Source: Hydrogenophilaceae bacterium (lineage in GTDB: Bacteria > Pseudomonadota > Gammaproteobacteria > Burkholderiales > Thiobacillaceae). Taken from it: a stretch of 42,369 nucleotides of DNA. The notes beneath the pieces are model-generated. The model did not search any database, had not been told where the DNA came from, and saw only the letters and a list, made by a program, of their open reading frames with translations. The translations under genes were made by a program, and so were the position numbers. Location: the NCBI GenBank assembly GCA_024709485.1, contig JANJWO010000068.1, positions 1-42,369 on the forward strand. Direction: 5' to 3'. The number at the start of each line of letters is the position of its first letter. Position 1 is the stretch's first letter. This document shows, in pieces, positions 1 to 8,797 of this stretch.

Positions 1-1
1 G

Positions 2-2242
2 GTCACCGTCTATGCCGAGGACGACGAGGCCTACGACATCTGGACCAAGGAAGTCGGCGTGCCCGTCGAGCGCACCGTGCGCATCGGCGACAACAAGGGC
101 GCGCGCTACATGTCCGACAACTTCTGGATGATGGGCGACACAGGCCCCTGCGGCCCCTGCACCGAGATCTTCTACGACCACGGTCCCGAGATCCCCGGCG
201 GCCCTCCCGGCTCGCCCGACGAGGACGGCGACCGCTACATCGAGATCTGGAACAACGTGTTCATGCAGTTCAACCGCGACGCGGCCGGCGTGCTGCATCC
301 GCTGCCCAAGCCCTCGGTCGACACCGGCATGGGCCTCGAGCGCATCTCCGCGGTCATGCAGCACGTGCATTCCAACTACGACATCGACCTGTTCCAGGCG
401 CTGATCAAGGCGGCGGCGCGCGAGACCGGCTGCGCCGATCTGAGCAGCCCGTCGCTGAAAGTCATCGCCGACCACATCCGCGCCTGTTCCTTCCTCATCG
501 TCGACGGCGTCATCCCCGGCAACGAGGGGCGCGGCTACGTGCTGCGCCGCATCATCCGCCGCGCCCTCAGGCATGGCCACAAGCTCGGCCACAGCCAGCC
601 CTTCTTCCACAAGCTGGTGGCCGACCTCGCCGCCGTGATGGGCGAGGCCTACCCGGAACTGAAGCAGGCCCAGGCACGCGTCACCGAGACCCTGCTGCAG
701 GAGGAAATCCGCTTCGGCGAGACCCTCAGCCACGGCATGAGCCTGCTGGAGCAGGCCCTGGCCGGCGGCGCCCAAACCCTGGACGGCGAGACCGCCTTCC
801 GCCTCTACGACACCTATGGCTTTCCCTTGGACCTCACCGCCGACGTCTGCCGCGAGCGCAATGTGGCCGTGGACGAGGCCGGCTTCGACGCCGCCATGGA
901 ACGCCAGCGCGAGCAGGCGCGCGCCGCCGGCAAGTTCAAGGCGCACGGCACCTTGGAATACAGCGGCCAGCCCACCCAGTTCTTCGGCTACGACAGCCTC
1001 AACGTGGACGACGCCAGCATCACCGCGATCTATGTCGACGGTGCCGAGGTGCAGCAGATCGGCGCCGGCCAGGCCGGTGTCATCGTGCTCGACAACACCC
1101 CCTTCTATGCCGAGTCCGGCGGCCAGGTCGGCGACACCGGCCTGCTGCTGGCGAACGGCGCGCGCTTCGAAGTGGCCGACACTCAGAAGCTCCGCGCCGA
1201 CGTGTTCGGCCATCAGGGCCGCCTCGTCGAAGGCGCGCTCAAGGTGGGCGACAAGCTCGCCGCGCGCGTCGACGGCCTCACCCGCGCCCGCACCATGCGC
1301 AATCACTCCGCCACCCATCTCATGCACAAGGCCCTGCGCCAGGTGCTGGGCGAGCACGTGCAGCAGAAAGGCTCGCTGGTCGACCCGGACAAGACGCGCT
1401 TCGACTTCTCCCACACCGGCCCCATGAGCGCGGCGCAGATCCGCGAGGTGGAGGCCCTGGTCAACGCCGAGATCCTGCAGAACCAGGCCACCCAGGCGCG
1501 CGTCGTGCCCATGGACGAGGCGCGCAAGCTCGGCGCCATGATGCTGTTCGGCGAGAAGTACGGCGACAGCGTGCGCGTGCTCGACATCGGCACTTCGCGC
1601 GAACTGTGCGGCGGCACCCACGTGGCGCGCACCGGCGACATCGGCCTGTTCAAGATCGTCATGGAAGGCGGCGTCGCCGCCGGCGTGCGCCGCGTGGAGG
1701 CCGTCACCGGCGACAATGCGCTCGCCTACCTGCAGCACCTCGACAGCCAGCTGCATCAGGCGGCCGCCGCGCTCAAGGCCCAGCCCGCCGAACTGCCGCA
1801 GAAAATCGCCCAGGTCCAAGACCAGGTGAAGGCCCTGGAAAAGGAACTCGCGCGGCTGAAGGCCCGGATGGCGGCGAGCCAGGGCGACGACCTCGCCAGC
1901 CAGGCCGCGGCGGTAGGCGGCATCCAGGTGCTGGCCGCGCAGATCGAGGGCGATGCTCAAGCCCTGCGCGAAACCGCCGATAAACTGAGGGACAAGCTCA
2001 AGTCCTGCGCCATCGTGCTGGGAACGGCAGCGGAGGGCAAGGTCAGCCTGGTGGCCATGGTCAGCCCGGACCTCACGTCAAGAATCAAGGCCGGCGAGCT
2101 GGTCAATTTCGTCGCCGGCCAGGTCGGCGGCAAGGGCGGCGGACGGCCGGACATGGCCCAGGCCGGCGGCACCGAGCCGGACAAGCTCGCCGCCGCGCTG
2201 GCCTCGGTGAAGGACTGGGTGGCGGCCAAAACGGGCAATTGA
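2..2242 (+). CDS. alaS: Alanyl-tRNA synthetase, 3' part (5' end outside window)
   Basis: Class II synthetase that charges tRNA-Ala and clears mischarged Ser/Gly in the cytoplasm. The frame is open from base 2 and 746 residues are visible; the family is about 870-880 long, so roughly 125-130 N-terminal residues lie outside the window. Seen in order: the catalytic stretch with [11 protein letters not shown], motif 3 with TGMGLER, the editing-domain zinc motifs HSATH (about nt 1303) and CGGTH (about nt 1606), a coiled-coil linker rich in K/E/L/R (nt 1825-1890), and the C-Ala Gly-rich motif [15 protein letters not shown] (nt 2126-2170). It ends 25 nt before the next gene. Nothing looks broken in the visible part. 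Confidence 0.97.
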   Translation, partial: VTVYAEDDEAYDIWTKEVGVPVERTVRIGDNKGARYMSDNFWMMGDTGPCGPCTEIFYDHGPEIPGGPPGSPDEDGDRYIEIWNNVFMQFNRDAAGVLHPLPKPSVDTGMGLERISAVMQHVHSNYDIDLFQALIKAAARETGCADLSSPSLKVIADHIRACSFLIVDGVIPGNEGRGYVLRRIIRRALRHGHKLGHSQPFFHKLVADLAAVMGEAYPELKQAQARVTETLLQEEIRFGETLSHGMSLLEQALAGGAQTLDGETAFRLYDTYGFPLDLTADVCRERNVAVDEAGFDAAMERQREQARAAGKFKAHGTLEYSGQPTQFFGYDSLNVDDASITAIYVDGAEVQQIGAGQAGVIVLDNTPFYAESGGQVGDTGLLLANGARFEVADTQKLRADVFGHQGRLVEGALKVGDKLAARVDGLTRARTMRNHSATHLMHKALRQVLGEHVQQKGSLVDPDKTRFDFSHTGPMSAAQIREVEALVNAEILQNQATQARVVPMDEARKLGAMMLFGEKYGDSVRVLDIGTSRELCGGTHVARTGDIGLFKIVMEGGVAAGVRRVEAVTGDNALAYLQHLDSQLHQAAAALKAQPAELPQKIAQVQDQVKALEKELARLKARMAASQGDDLASQAAAVGGIQVLAAQIEGDAQALRETADKLRDKLKSCAIVLGTAAEGKVSLVAMVSPDLTSRIKAGELVNFVAGQVGGKGGGRPDMAQAGGTEPDKLAAALASVKDWVAAKTGN

Positions 2243-2267
2243 ACAGGCATTTGCATAGCTAAGAACC

Positions 2268-3950
2268 ATGGCTGGAATCAAACAGGCTCTCTCGGAACGT
2301 TTCGCGCGCATGATGCGGCTGCGCAATCCCGACGACCCGCTGTCCAGCGTGCAGGCGACCACGCGCTGGGCCCGCAACCTGCCCGTCGGCGACGCCTTGA
2401 AGGCGCAGAGCGAGATCCTGGTCGAGGTCAAGCGCTTCAATGACGAAAACGCGCCGCACACCAAGGAACGCCTGCTCATCCTGATGCTGCTGGACGAGAA
2501 AGGCCAGCACACCCAGGCCGTGCTCAGCCGCCAGTATCTGCGCAACCCGCGCATGTCGCGCACCGTGGAAAGCCAGCTCTGGCACGCCATCTACCACCTC
2601 AACTGGGAAGTCCTGCGCGCCTATCACGGCTACCTGATCGAATACGCCCGCAATCCCGGCAAGTCCCGCCTCAAGGCGATGATGCCCATCGTCACCCTGC
2701 GGGCGCTGCGCGGATTCCACCACGTCATCAAGTGGCGCACCATCCGCTACCTGCATCCCGGCACGAAAACCTGGGCGAGACTGCACCAGCTCTACCAGCT
2801 CGCCGAGACCCAGGGTTTCCACCGGGCCCGACTGCTGGCCTATCCCGACGACGCCCAGGAAAGCACCTGCGAAGGCGAATATCTTCACACCCTGATGCTG
2901 GAGCAGGCGAACTCGGGCTCGCTGTACCCGCGCCAGATCGACCTCATCGACACCTGGATCGGCGGCTGGCGCGACATGTTCAAGCTGGACAACCTCCTCG
3001 ATCCGGATCGGCACGTGCTGACCGTCGACATGACCAAGGATCGCGGCGCGAGGCGGGTACGCAACCACAATCCCGAACTCTCCACGCGCTACTGGTCGAC
3101 GCAGAGGCTGCTGGAGCGGATCCGCGGCATACAGTCCGAACTGCGCACCGGCACGGCGCCCGCGCGCCTCGGCCTGACCGAATACGCGCGCGTCTCCGAA
3201 AGCCTCGAACTGCTCGATCACGTTTCCCGCCAGTGGGCCCCGCTGACCGCGCGCGAACAGCGCCGCTCGCCGCGCAAGGCCGTGAAAAAAATCGTGGAGG
3301 TGGTGCACGGCCTGCCCGCCATCATCGCGCACATCAAGCAAGACCAGACGGGCGACGAACCCGTCTTTGAGAAAGACCGGCTGGGCTTTGACGGACATGC
3401 GGAATTGAACCTCTACGGTTTCGTCACCAACCGCACCCTCAACAGCGGCCCCTATTCGGAAGCGGCAAAAGGGCGGATGTCCGACATCGAACGCTGGGTC
3501 ATGGAAGACGAAAGCGAATACGGTTTCGGGGCCACCATCGAAGCCCGCGACAAGGACTGGCTGCGCATCGGCACCCTGGTGGGACTGCGTGCCGACAGGA
3601 CGGCCGGCTGGTCGCTCGGCGTCATCCGCCGTCTGTCCCGGCTGAACGAGGCCGAGAGTTCCGTCGGCATCGAAATCATGCCCGGCAAGCCGCTGGACAT
3701 CCTGCTCCAGGGGCAGCAGGCTTCATCCTATCTGGTCAACGGCCTGGGCGCCTACGGCGGCCAGGCGCCCATTTCCGGGCTGCTGATCGACGACGGCCAG
3801 GCGCCCTCGGTGGTCGTGGACCCGGCCCACTACCAGCGCAAGTCCATCGCCGAGTACCGCCTCCACCAGCAACACAAAACCATTCAGATGGACGACGCCA
3901 TCGACCATGGCGACGGCTGGCTCCGCGTCGGCATCACTCCACTGGCTTAG
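2268..3950 (+). CDS. Uncharacterised 560-residue cytoplasmic protein, possibly PilZ-like
   Basis: I do not recognise a named function. The protein is soluble, with no signal peptide or membrane segment, and mostly helical-looking in its first 320 residues. Near residue 330 it has an Arg cluster, EQRRSPRKA, which fits the RxxxR start of PilZ c-di-GMP-binding domains, but I cannot see a clean D/NxSxxG partner motif. Around residues 430-470 a segment containing GWSLGVIRRLSR looks like a small beta-barrel. ATG at 2268 follows alaS by 25 nt, so co-transcription with alaS is likely; the ribosome-binding site is weak (TAAGAA). A c-di-GMP role is a guess from the Arg motif only. Convergent with the esterase gene; 3951-4040 holds no clear terminator. 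Confidence 0.75.
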   Translation: MAGIKQALSERFARMMRLRNPDDPLSSVQATTRWARNLPVGDALKAQSEILVEVKRFNDENAPHTKERLLILMLLDEKGQHTQAVLSRQYLRNPRMSRTVESQLWHAIYHLNWEVLRAYHGYLIEYARNPGKSRLKAMMPIVTLRALRGFHHVIKWRTIRYLHPGTKTWARLHQLYQLAETQGFHRARLLAYPDDAQESTCEGEYLHTLMLEQANSGSLYPRQIDLIDTWIGGWRDMFKLDNLLDPDRHVLTVDMTKDRGARRVRNHNPELSTRYWSTQRLLERIRGIQSELRTGTAPARLGLTEYARVSESLELLDHVSRQWAPLTAREQRRSPRKAVKKIVEVVHGLPAIIAHIKQDQTGDEPVFEKDRLGFDGHAELNLYGFVTNRTLNSGPYSEAAKGRMSDIERWVMEDESEYGFGATIEARDKDWLRIGTLVGLRADRTAGWSLGVIRRLSRLNEAESSVGIEIMPGKPLDILLQGQQASSYLVNGLGAYGGQAPISGLLIDDGQAPSVVVDPAHYQRKSIAEYRLHQQHKTIQMDDAIDHGDGWLRVGITPLA

Positions 3951-4040
3951 GGCGCGCCAACACGCTCCAGGCCGGCGTCTCCGCGCGCAGGCCAAGGGCG
4001 AGAAAAAAGCGAGCCGGGGCCGGCCGGCGACCCGTCCGGG

Positions 4041-4679
4041 TCAAGCCCGCCCTAGCAATCCGGCCAGCCAGCCCGCCAAATCCCCTATTTCCTGCCGGCA
4101 AATCGCGTGCGGCATGGCATAGCCGCGCCACTCGACTTCGAGGCCGCCTTCCTTGAGCGCATCGCATCCTGCCCGGCCCAGCACGTAGGGCACCACCTCA
4201 TCCTGCTCGCCGTGGGCCATGAACACGCGCGTCTGCAAGCCGGCAAGCGCCGGGCGCAGGAACTCGGGGACATAGCCGGAAAGCGCGGCGACGCCGCGCA
4301 GGCCCGGCACGCCCAGGCTCGCCGCCGCCAGGCTGACGACCGCGCCCTGGGAAAAACCGGCCAGCACCACCGGCAAGCCGGATTCGCCGCGCAGGGCGGA
4401 TGCCAGTTCCTGCACCTGCCGCGCCGACTCCAGAATGCCCGCGCGGTCCTCCTGCCAGCGGAGGTCCGCCGCCGCAATATCGAACCAGGCGCGCATCGCC
4501 AGGCCGCGGTTGATCGTCACCGGCCGCACCGGCGCATGCGGAAACACGTGCCGCACCTGGGCCAGCGCGAGCATCTCGGCCACCGGTTCGAGATCGCGGC
4601 CGTCGGCGCCAAGGCCGTGCAGCCAGAGCATCAGGGCGGCGGGCTCTCCCGCCGCATTCAATTCGAAATAATCCAGCAT
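4041..4679 (-). CDS. Carboxylesterase/phospholipase family alpha/beta hydrolase
   Basis: Small serine hydrolase of the Abhydrolase_2 (carboxylesterase/lysophospholipase-like) family, 212 residues, cytoplasmic. The oxyanion-hole region LHGLGADGRD is at residues 20-29. The nucleophile elbow GFSQG places Ser110, and Asp160 (HGEQDEVVP) and His191 (MPH) complete a likely catalytic triad. The start ATG is supported by a CGGAG ribosome-binding site 5 nt upstream. It is divergent from birA, with an 87-bp gap. The natural substrate cannot be told from sequence; short-chain esters are usual for the family. Confidence 0.9.
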   Translation of the reverse strand: MLDYFELNAAGEPAALMLWLHGLGADGRDLEPVAEMLALAQVRHVFPHAPVRPVTINRGLAMRAWFDIAAADLRWQEDRAGILESARQVQELASALRGESGLPVVLAGFSQGAVVSLAAASLGVPGLRGVAALSGYVPEFLRPALAGLQTRVFMAHGEQDEVVPYVLGRAGCDALKEGGLEVEWRGYAMPHAICRQEIGDLAGWLAGLLGRA

Positions 4680-4766
4680 GCGGACTCCGTGTCAAACCCG
4701 GCGAGTTTACCCAATAAGCGGCCGGCGAGCCCGGAAACGCCGCCGCGAGCATGCTAGTATTTCGCC

Positions 4767-5765
4767 ATGCCCGGACATCTCCTGCCTCCGCTCCTGATCC
4801 CCCTTTTGAAGCACCTGTCGGATGGCCGTTTCCATTCAGGCCAGGACATGGCGGCGCATTTCCAGGTATCGCGCGCGACCATCTTCAACCTGCTGCGGGC
4901 CGCGGAGCGCCAGGGGGCGCGGGTTCATGCCGTGCGCGGCAAAGGCTACCGGCTGGCGGAACGGCTGTCCTGGCTCGACCGGGAAAAACTGCTGGCCCTG
5001 CTCGCCGCTTCCGGGCTCGACTATGAATTGAAGACGGTCGAGGAAACCCGTTCGACGAACACCCTGCTGACGCAGGACGCGCTCGCCGGCGCGCCCCACC
5101 GCACCGTGCTTTGCGCCGACTACCAGCACGCCGGGCGCGGGCGCCGCGGCCGAGAATGGCAGTCGCCGCTGGGCGGCGGCCTGGCCTTTTCCGTGCTGTG
5201 GCGCTTCGAGCGCGGCATGGACCAGCTGGCCGGGCTGAGCATCGCCGTCGGCCTGGCATTGGCGCGCGCGCTGGCGCAGCACTGCCCGCTGCCGGTCAAG
5301 CTGAAATGGCCCAACGACGTGCTGGCGGGCTACCGCAAGCTGGCCGGCATCCTGGTCGAGGTCCAGGGCGAGCTGTCCGGCCCCTCTTTCGCCGTCATCG
5401 GCATCGGCATCAACGAACACCTTCCCGAGCGCCAGCGCCAGGAAATCGACCAGGCCGTCATCGATCTGGCCGAGATGGGGGTCTGCATCAGCCGCGCCGA
5501 ATTGCTGCACGCCATCCTGGCCGAACTTGCCGACACCCTGGCGCTGTTCGAGCGGGCGGGCATCCGCCCCATTCTGGCCGAGTGGCCGCAATGGCACGCC
5601 CACGAAGGCCGCGCGGTGCTGCTGCGCACGCCGGACGGCCAGCGCCATGCCGGCACCGCGAGCGGGCTGGATGAGGCCGGCAACCTGCTGCTCACCCTGG
5701 CGAGCGGCGAAAAGCGCAAGTTCGGCGCCGGCGAAGTCAGCCTGCGCCCGGCAGCGGCGAAATGA
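4767..5765 (+). CDS. birA: Biotin--[acetyl-CoA carboxylase] ligase / biotin repressor
   Basis: Activates biotin to biotinyl-AMP and attaches it to the acetyl-CoA carboxylase carrier protein; with its DNA-binding domain it may also repress biotin genes. An N-terminal helix-turn-helix covers about residues 15-64. The biotinyl-AMP loop AGRGRRGREW is at 122-131 and KWPNDV, with the catalytic Lys and substrate-binding Asn/Asp, at 180-185. A C-terminal small beta domain follows residue 270. Length 332, normal for the two-domain form. It overlaps coaX by 4 nt (ATGA), so the two are translationally coupled. The start has no good ribosome-binding site; a TAGTAT box 6 nt upstream could mean a very short leader. 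Confidence 0.95.
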   Translation: MPGHLLPPLLIPLLKHLSDGRFHSGQDMAAHFQVSRATIFNLLRAAERQGARVHAVRGKGYRLAERLSWLDREKLLALLAASGLDYELKTVEETRSTNTLLTQDALAGAPHRTVLCADYQHAGRGRRGREWQSPLGGGLAFSVLWRFERGMDQLAGLSIAVGLALARALAQHCPLPVKLKWPNDVLAGYRKLAGILVEVQGELSGPSFAVIGIGINEHLPERQRQEIDQAVIDLAEMGVCISRAELLHAILAELADTLALFERAGIRPILAEWPQWHAHEGRAVLLRTPDGQRHAGTASGLDEAGNLLLTLASGEKRKFGAGEVSLRPAAAK

Positions 5766-6505
5766 CGGGAGCGCTGCTGCTGCTGGACGTCGGCAACAGC
5801 CGGGTCAAATGGGCCTTGGTGCAGGCGGGCGAGTGGATCGCGGAAGGCGCCGCCGGCCACGACGAGCGCGCGCGGCTGTTCGACGCCTGGGACCGCTTCC
5901 CGCCGCCGGCCCGCGCGGTCGCCTGCAATGTCGCCGCCGAAGCGCGCAGCGGCCCAATTTCCGCGTACTGGCGCGCGCGCGGCGTCCCTCTGCAATGGCT
6001 GCAGGCGGCCCGGCAGTGCGCCGGGGTGCGCAACCTCTATGCCCCCCCGGATCGGCTGGGAAGCGACCGCTGGGCGGCCCTGGTCGGCGCCTGGGGAAGG
6101 CTGCGGCAGGCGTGCCTGGTCGTCTCCGCCGGCACCGCCGTCACCATCGATGCGTTGAACGGGCGCGGGGAATTCATCGGCGGCATGATCCTGCCGGGAA
6201 AGCGCCTGATGCAGGCCAGCCTCAGCGCCGGCACGCACGCGCTGCAGGATGTCGCCGGGCAATCCGTCAACTTCCCGCGCAACACCCCCGATGCCATGGC
6301 CTCCGGGATTGCCACGGCCCTGGCCTGCGCCGTACAGAAGGCCCATCAGCGCCTGTCGGCCTCAGGCCCGCAATCGCCGCCCTGCCTGCTGAGCGGGGGC
6401 GATGCCGGATGGCTGGCCGAGCAGCTGCCATTTGGCGCTATCATCGCGCCCAGACTGGTACTTGAAGGGCTGTTGATCATGACGCGTGAGGATGCGCAGA
6501 AATGA
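5762..6505 (+). CDS. coaX: Type III pantothenate kinase
   Basis: Phosphorylates pantothenate with ATP, the first step of coenzyme A synthesis, in the cytoplasm. Seen: the ASKHA-fold phosphate motif DVGNS at residues 9-13, GSDRWAALVGA at 100-110 (substrate-site block), SAGTAVTID at 122-130 and GGMILPG shortly after. Length 247 fits the family. The first residue of the usual DxGTA block is Ser rather than Asp; I recall the same in related betaproteobacterial (Baf-type) enzymes, so I do not read it as a defect. It overlaps both neighbours by ATGA junctions. The birA-coaX pairing is common in betaproteobacteria. Confidence 0.94.
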   Translation: MTGALLLLDVGNSRVKWALVQAGEWIAEGAAGHDERARLFDAWDRFPPPARAVACNVAAEARSGPISAYWRARGVPLQWLQAARQCAGVRNLYAPPDRLGSDRWAALVGAWGRLRQACLVVSAGTAVTIDALNGRGEFIGGMILPGKRLMQASLSAGTHALQDVAGQSVNFPRNTPDAMASGIATALACAVQKAHQRLSASGPQSPPCLLSGGDAGWLAEQLPFGAIIAPRLVLEGLLIMTREDAQK

Positions 6506-7161
6506 AGTGGATCGCGGGCGCATTGCTGCTGATCAACCTGGCGGTCGCCGCTTATTTCGCCTGGTCCCGCAACCAGACCGGCGCCGAGGCGAATGCCTAC
6601 TCGCCCATCAATGCCGAGAAAATCGTCCTGCTCTCCGCACGCCTCGCGGACAGCCACGCCCCCGCCGCGCCGGCCAGGCCCGCGTCCCCGGCCATCGAAC
6701 CGATATGCGTGGAATGGCGCGGCCTGGGCGAGGCCGACCTGGAACGCGCGCGCGAAGCGATCAAGTCGCTGGCGGCGCAACGCGTGCTGTCGGCGGAAGA
6801 GATGCCGGTCGAGCGCATGTACTGGGTGATCTTCCCGCCCCTGCCGAGCACGGCGGCAAGCGAAGTCAAGCTCAGGGAATTCCTCGCGCTCAAGGTCAAG
6901 GAACCGTTCATCATCCAGGACGGCAACTGGAAGAACGGCATCTCCTTCGGGCTTTACTCGACCGAAGACAGCGCGCGGCGCTACATGCGCGAACTCGAGG
7001 CAAAAGGCGTTTCCGGGCTGCGCCTGGAAACCAAGCCGAAGCAAGGCACGTCGTACTACTATCTGGTCAGGAGCGAGGACGCCAACACCCTGCGCGATCT
7101 GGACCATATCCGCGCGACCCTGCCGGCAACCACGCTCACGCGCGTGGCGTGCAGGAAATAA
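6502..7161 (+). CDS. Membrane-anchored SPOR-domain protein
   Basis: 219 residues: one N-terminal hydrophobic segment (about residues 4-22) that can act as signal anchor, a Pro/Ala-rich linker (about 50-70), and a C-terminal SPOR-like domain (about 105-205). The domain contains YWVIFPPL, a central GIS-FGLYST strand-turn, and paired helices with SARRYMRELEAKGV. SPOR domains bind denuded peptidoglycan at division sites, so a role at the septum is plausible but unproven. It overlaps coaX by 4 nt (ATGA) and ends 65 nt before the convergent ubiA stop. A SPOR protein after coaX is a usual arrangement in this class. Confidence 0.8.
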   Translation: MKWIAGALLLINLAVAAYFAWSRNQTGAEANAYSPINAEKIVLLSARLADSHAPAAPARPASPAIEPICVEWRGLGEADLERAREAIKSLAAQRVLSAEEMPVERMYWVIFPPLPSTAASEVKLREFLALKVKEPFIIQDGNWKNGISFGLYSTEDSARRYMRELEAKGVSGLRLETKPKQGTSYYYLVRSEDANTLRDLDHIRATLPATTLTRVACRK

Positions 7162-7226
7162 AAGGCAGGGAGCCGCTGTCGCTGAAAGCGGGCACTCACT
7201 ACCTGCTGCCATCCGACGGCTGCCGG

Positions 7227-8072
7227 CTAGAGGCTTAAGTCAATCGCCATCCCGGCGAAGAGTGCAAAACCGAACCAGGTGTTGTGCAGGAAGGCCTTGA
7301 AGCAGGCCGCGCGGTCGCGCGCGCGGATCAGCCACAGGTGGTAGAGCGCCACCGCCGCCGCCGCCGCCATGCCCAGGTGGAAAGCGGGCCCCAGCCCGGC
7401 CTGGGCGCCGACATATCCCAGCAAAGCCAGGGTTGCGGCATAGCATAGCGCGACCGCCGCGATGTCGAAGCGGCCGAAGGTGATGGCGGAAGTGCGGATG
7501 CCGATCTCGAGGTCGTCAGCGCGGTCCACCATCGCGTACTCGGTATCGTAGGCCACCGCCCAGAAGATATTGGCCAGCAGCAGCAGCCAGGCCTCCGCCG
7601 GCACCTCGCCGCGCACCGCGGCATAGGCCATGGGAATGCCGAAGCCGAAGGCGATGCCGAGATAGGCCTGGGGAATGGCGAAAAAGCGTTTGGTGAACGG
7701 ATAGCTCGCCGCCAGAAACAGGGCCGGGAACGACAGCAGAATCACCAGCCGGTCGAGCGGCAGGATCATCAAAAACGACAGCAGCGCAAGCCCGCCCGCC
7801 AGCAGCAACGCCTCCTTCCGGCTGATCTCGCCGGTCGCCAGCGGGCGCTGGCGCGTGCGCTCGACATGCGCGTCGAAATCGCGGTCGGCATAGTCGTTGA
7901 TGGCGCAGCCGGCGGAACGCATGAGCACCACGCCAGCGGTAAATATCAGCAGGATGTGAATCGGCGGCGGCCCGCCCGCCGCCAGCCACAGCCCCCACAG
8001 CGTCGGCCACAGCAAAAGCAGGATGCCGATGGGCTTGTCCAGGCGCAGCAGGCGCCAATATGGATGCGTCAT
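7227..8072 (-). CDS. ubiA: 4-hydroxybenzoate polyprenyltransferase
   Basis: Inner-membrane prenyltransferase that joins the polyprenyl tail to 4-hydroxybenzoate, the second committed step of ubiquinone synthesis. The protein is hydrophobic throughout with about eight or nine predicted membrane segments. The Asp-rich motif NDYADRDFD is at residues 59-67 followed by ERTRQRPLA, and a second acidic site ([13 protein letters not shown]) lies in the second half. Length 281 is usual. ATG begins 1 nt after the ubiC stop (TGAGATG), so ubiC and ubiA are coupled and supply substrate and enzyme in order. Confidence 0.96.
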   Translation of the reverse strand: MTHPYWRLLRLDKPIGILLLLWPTLWGLWLAAGGPPPIHILLIFTAGVVLMRSAGCAINDYADRDFDAHVERTRQRPLATGEISRKEALLLAGGLALLSFLMILPLDRLVILLSFPALFLAASYPFTKRFFAIPQAYLGIAFGFGIPMAYAAVRGEVPAEAWLLLLANIFWAVAYDTEYAMVDRADDLEIGIRTSAITFGRFDIAAVALCYAATLALLGYVGAQAGLGPAFHLGMAAAAAVALYHLWLIRARDRAACFKAFLHNTWFGFALFAGMAIDLSL

Positions 8073-8073
8073 C

Positions 8074-8643
8074 TCATTTCCTCGCGCCCAGCAAGGCGGG
8101 CAGAAAGACCTCCGTCACCATCAGCGGCTGCTCAAGCAGGGTAAACAGGGAACGCCGCGCCCACACCGCCCCCTCCAGGGCAATGCCCGCGCGCGCCGCC
8201 TGGCGCGACAGGGCATGCCGCGCGTCGATGCGGCGAAACTGCAAGGGGCCGCGCGCGACCCGGGGGTCGCTGAACAGCGCCTCGCCCAGGGGACGGCTGC
8301 CCAGCTGCGTCACCGCCGCCCACGGGCCGCGCAACGACGCGGCGGCCACCACGCTGTGTGCGAAGACCACGGCCTTGTCGTTGCAGTTCAGCACCACTTC
8401 GCGGACATACGCCCGCTCGCCGGGCCGCAATTGCAGGATGGAATATTCATCGCGGTTGGGGCGCATGAAGCCGACGCGCACCGGACTGACGGAAAAGCGG
8501 TTGCATCGCCGCTTGAGCCTGCGCGTCAAGGAGCCCGGGTCGGCCAGCCAGCCGCGGAATTCACGCGGCGCGAAGAAGGGGTGCGCAAGCCAGCCAAGGA
8601 CGGCGGGCTCGAGATCGCAACACAATGCGGTTAGTCCGAACAA
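8074..8643 (-). CDS. ubiC: Chorismate lyase
   Basis: Splits chorismate to 4-hydroxybenzoate and pyruvate, feeding ubiA. Family marks seen: an N-terminal AVLGWLAHP block, RPNRDE, the Arg-containing strand [21 protein letters not shown], and near the C-terminus WARRS followed by TEVFLP with the catalytic-site Glu. Length is 189 with the longest start. No ATG or GTG exists in frame before the conserved N-terminal region: the frame is closed by TAA at 8658-8656 and only TTG codons at 8643 or 8625 can serve. I chose TTG 8643. Gene begins 155 nt after recG, so it may have its own promoter in that AT-richer gap. Confidence 0.9.
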   Translation of the reverse strand: MFGLTALCCDLEPAVLGWLAHPFFAPREFRGWLADPGSLTRRLKRRCNRFSVSPVRVGFMRPNRDEYSILQLRPGERAYVREVVLNCNDKAVVFAHSVVAAASLRGPWAAVTQLGSRPLGEALFSDPRVARGPLQFRRIDARHALSRQAARAGIALEGAVWARRSLFTLLEQPLMVTEVFLPALLGARK

Positions 8644-8797
8644 AACAAATCGGCATTATCCCGGAAACCGGGTCCGCGCGCACCGCGTGGTTGCCAGCCT
8701 TCCTGGCTTACTACAACACCCGCAGGCAACATTCAGCCTTGGGGTACAAACCTCCAGCTTCTCGGCTCGGCGGAAACAACCTATTGCAACTTAACAA

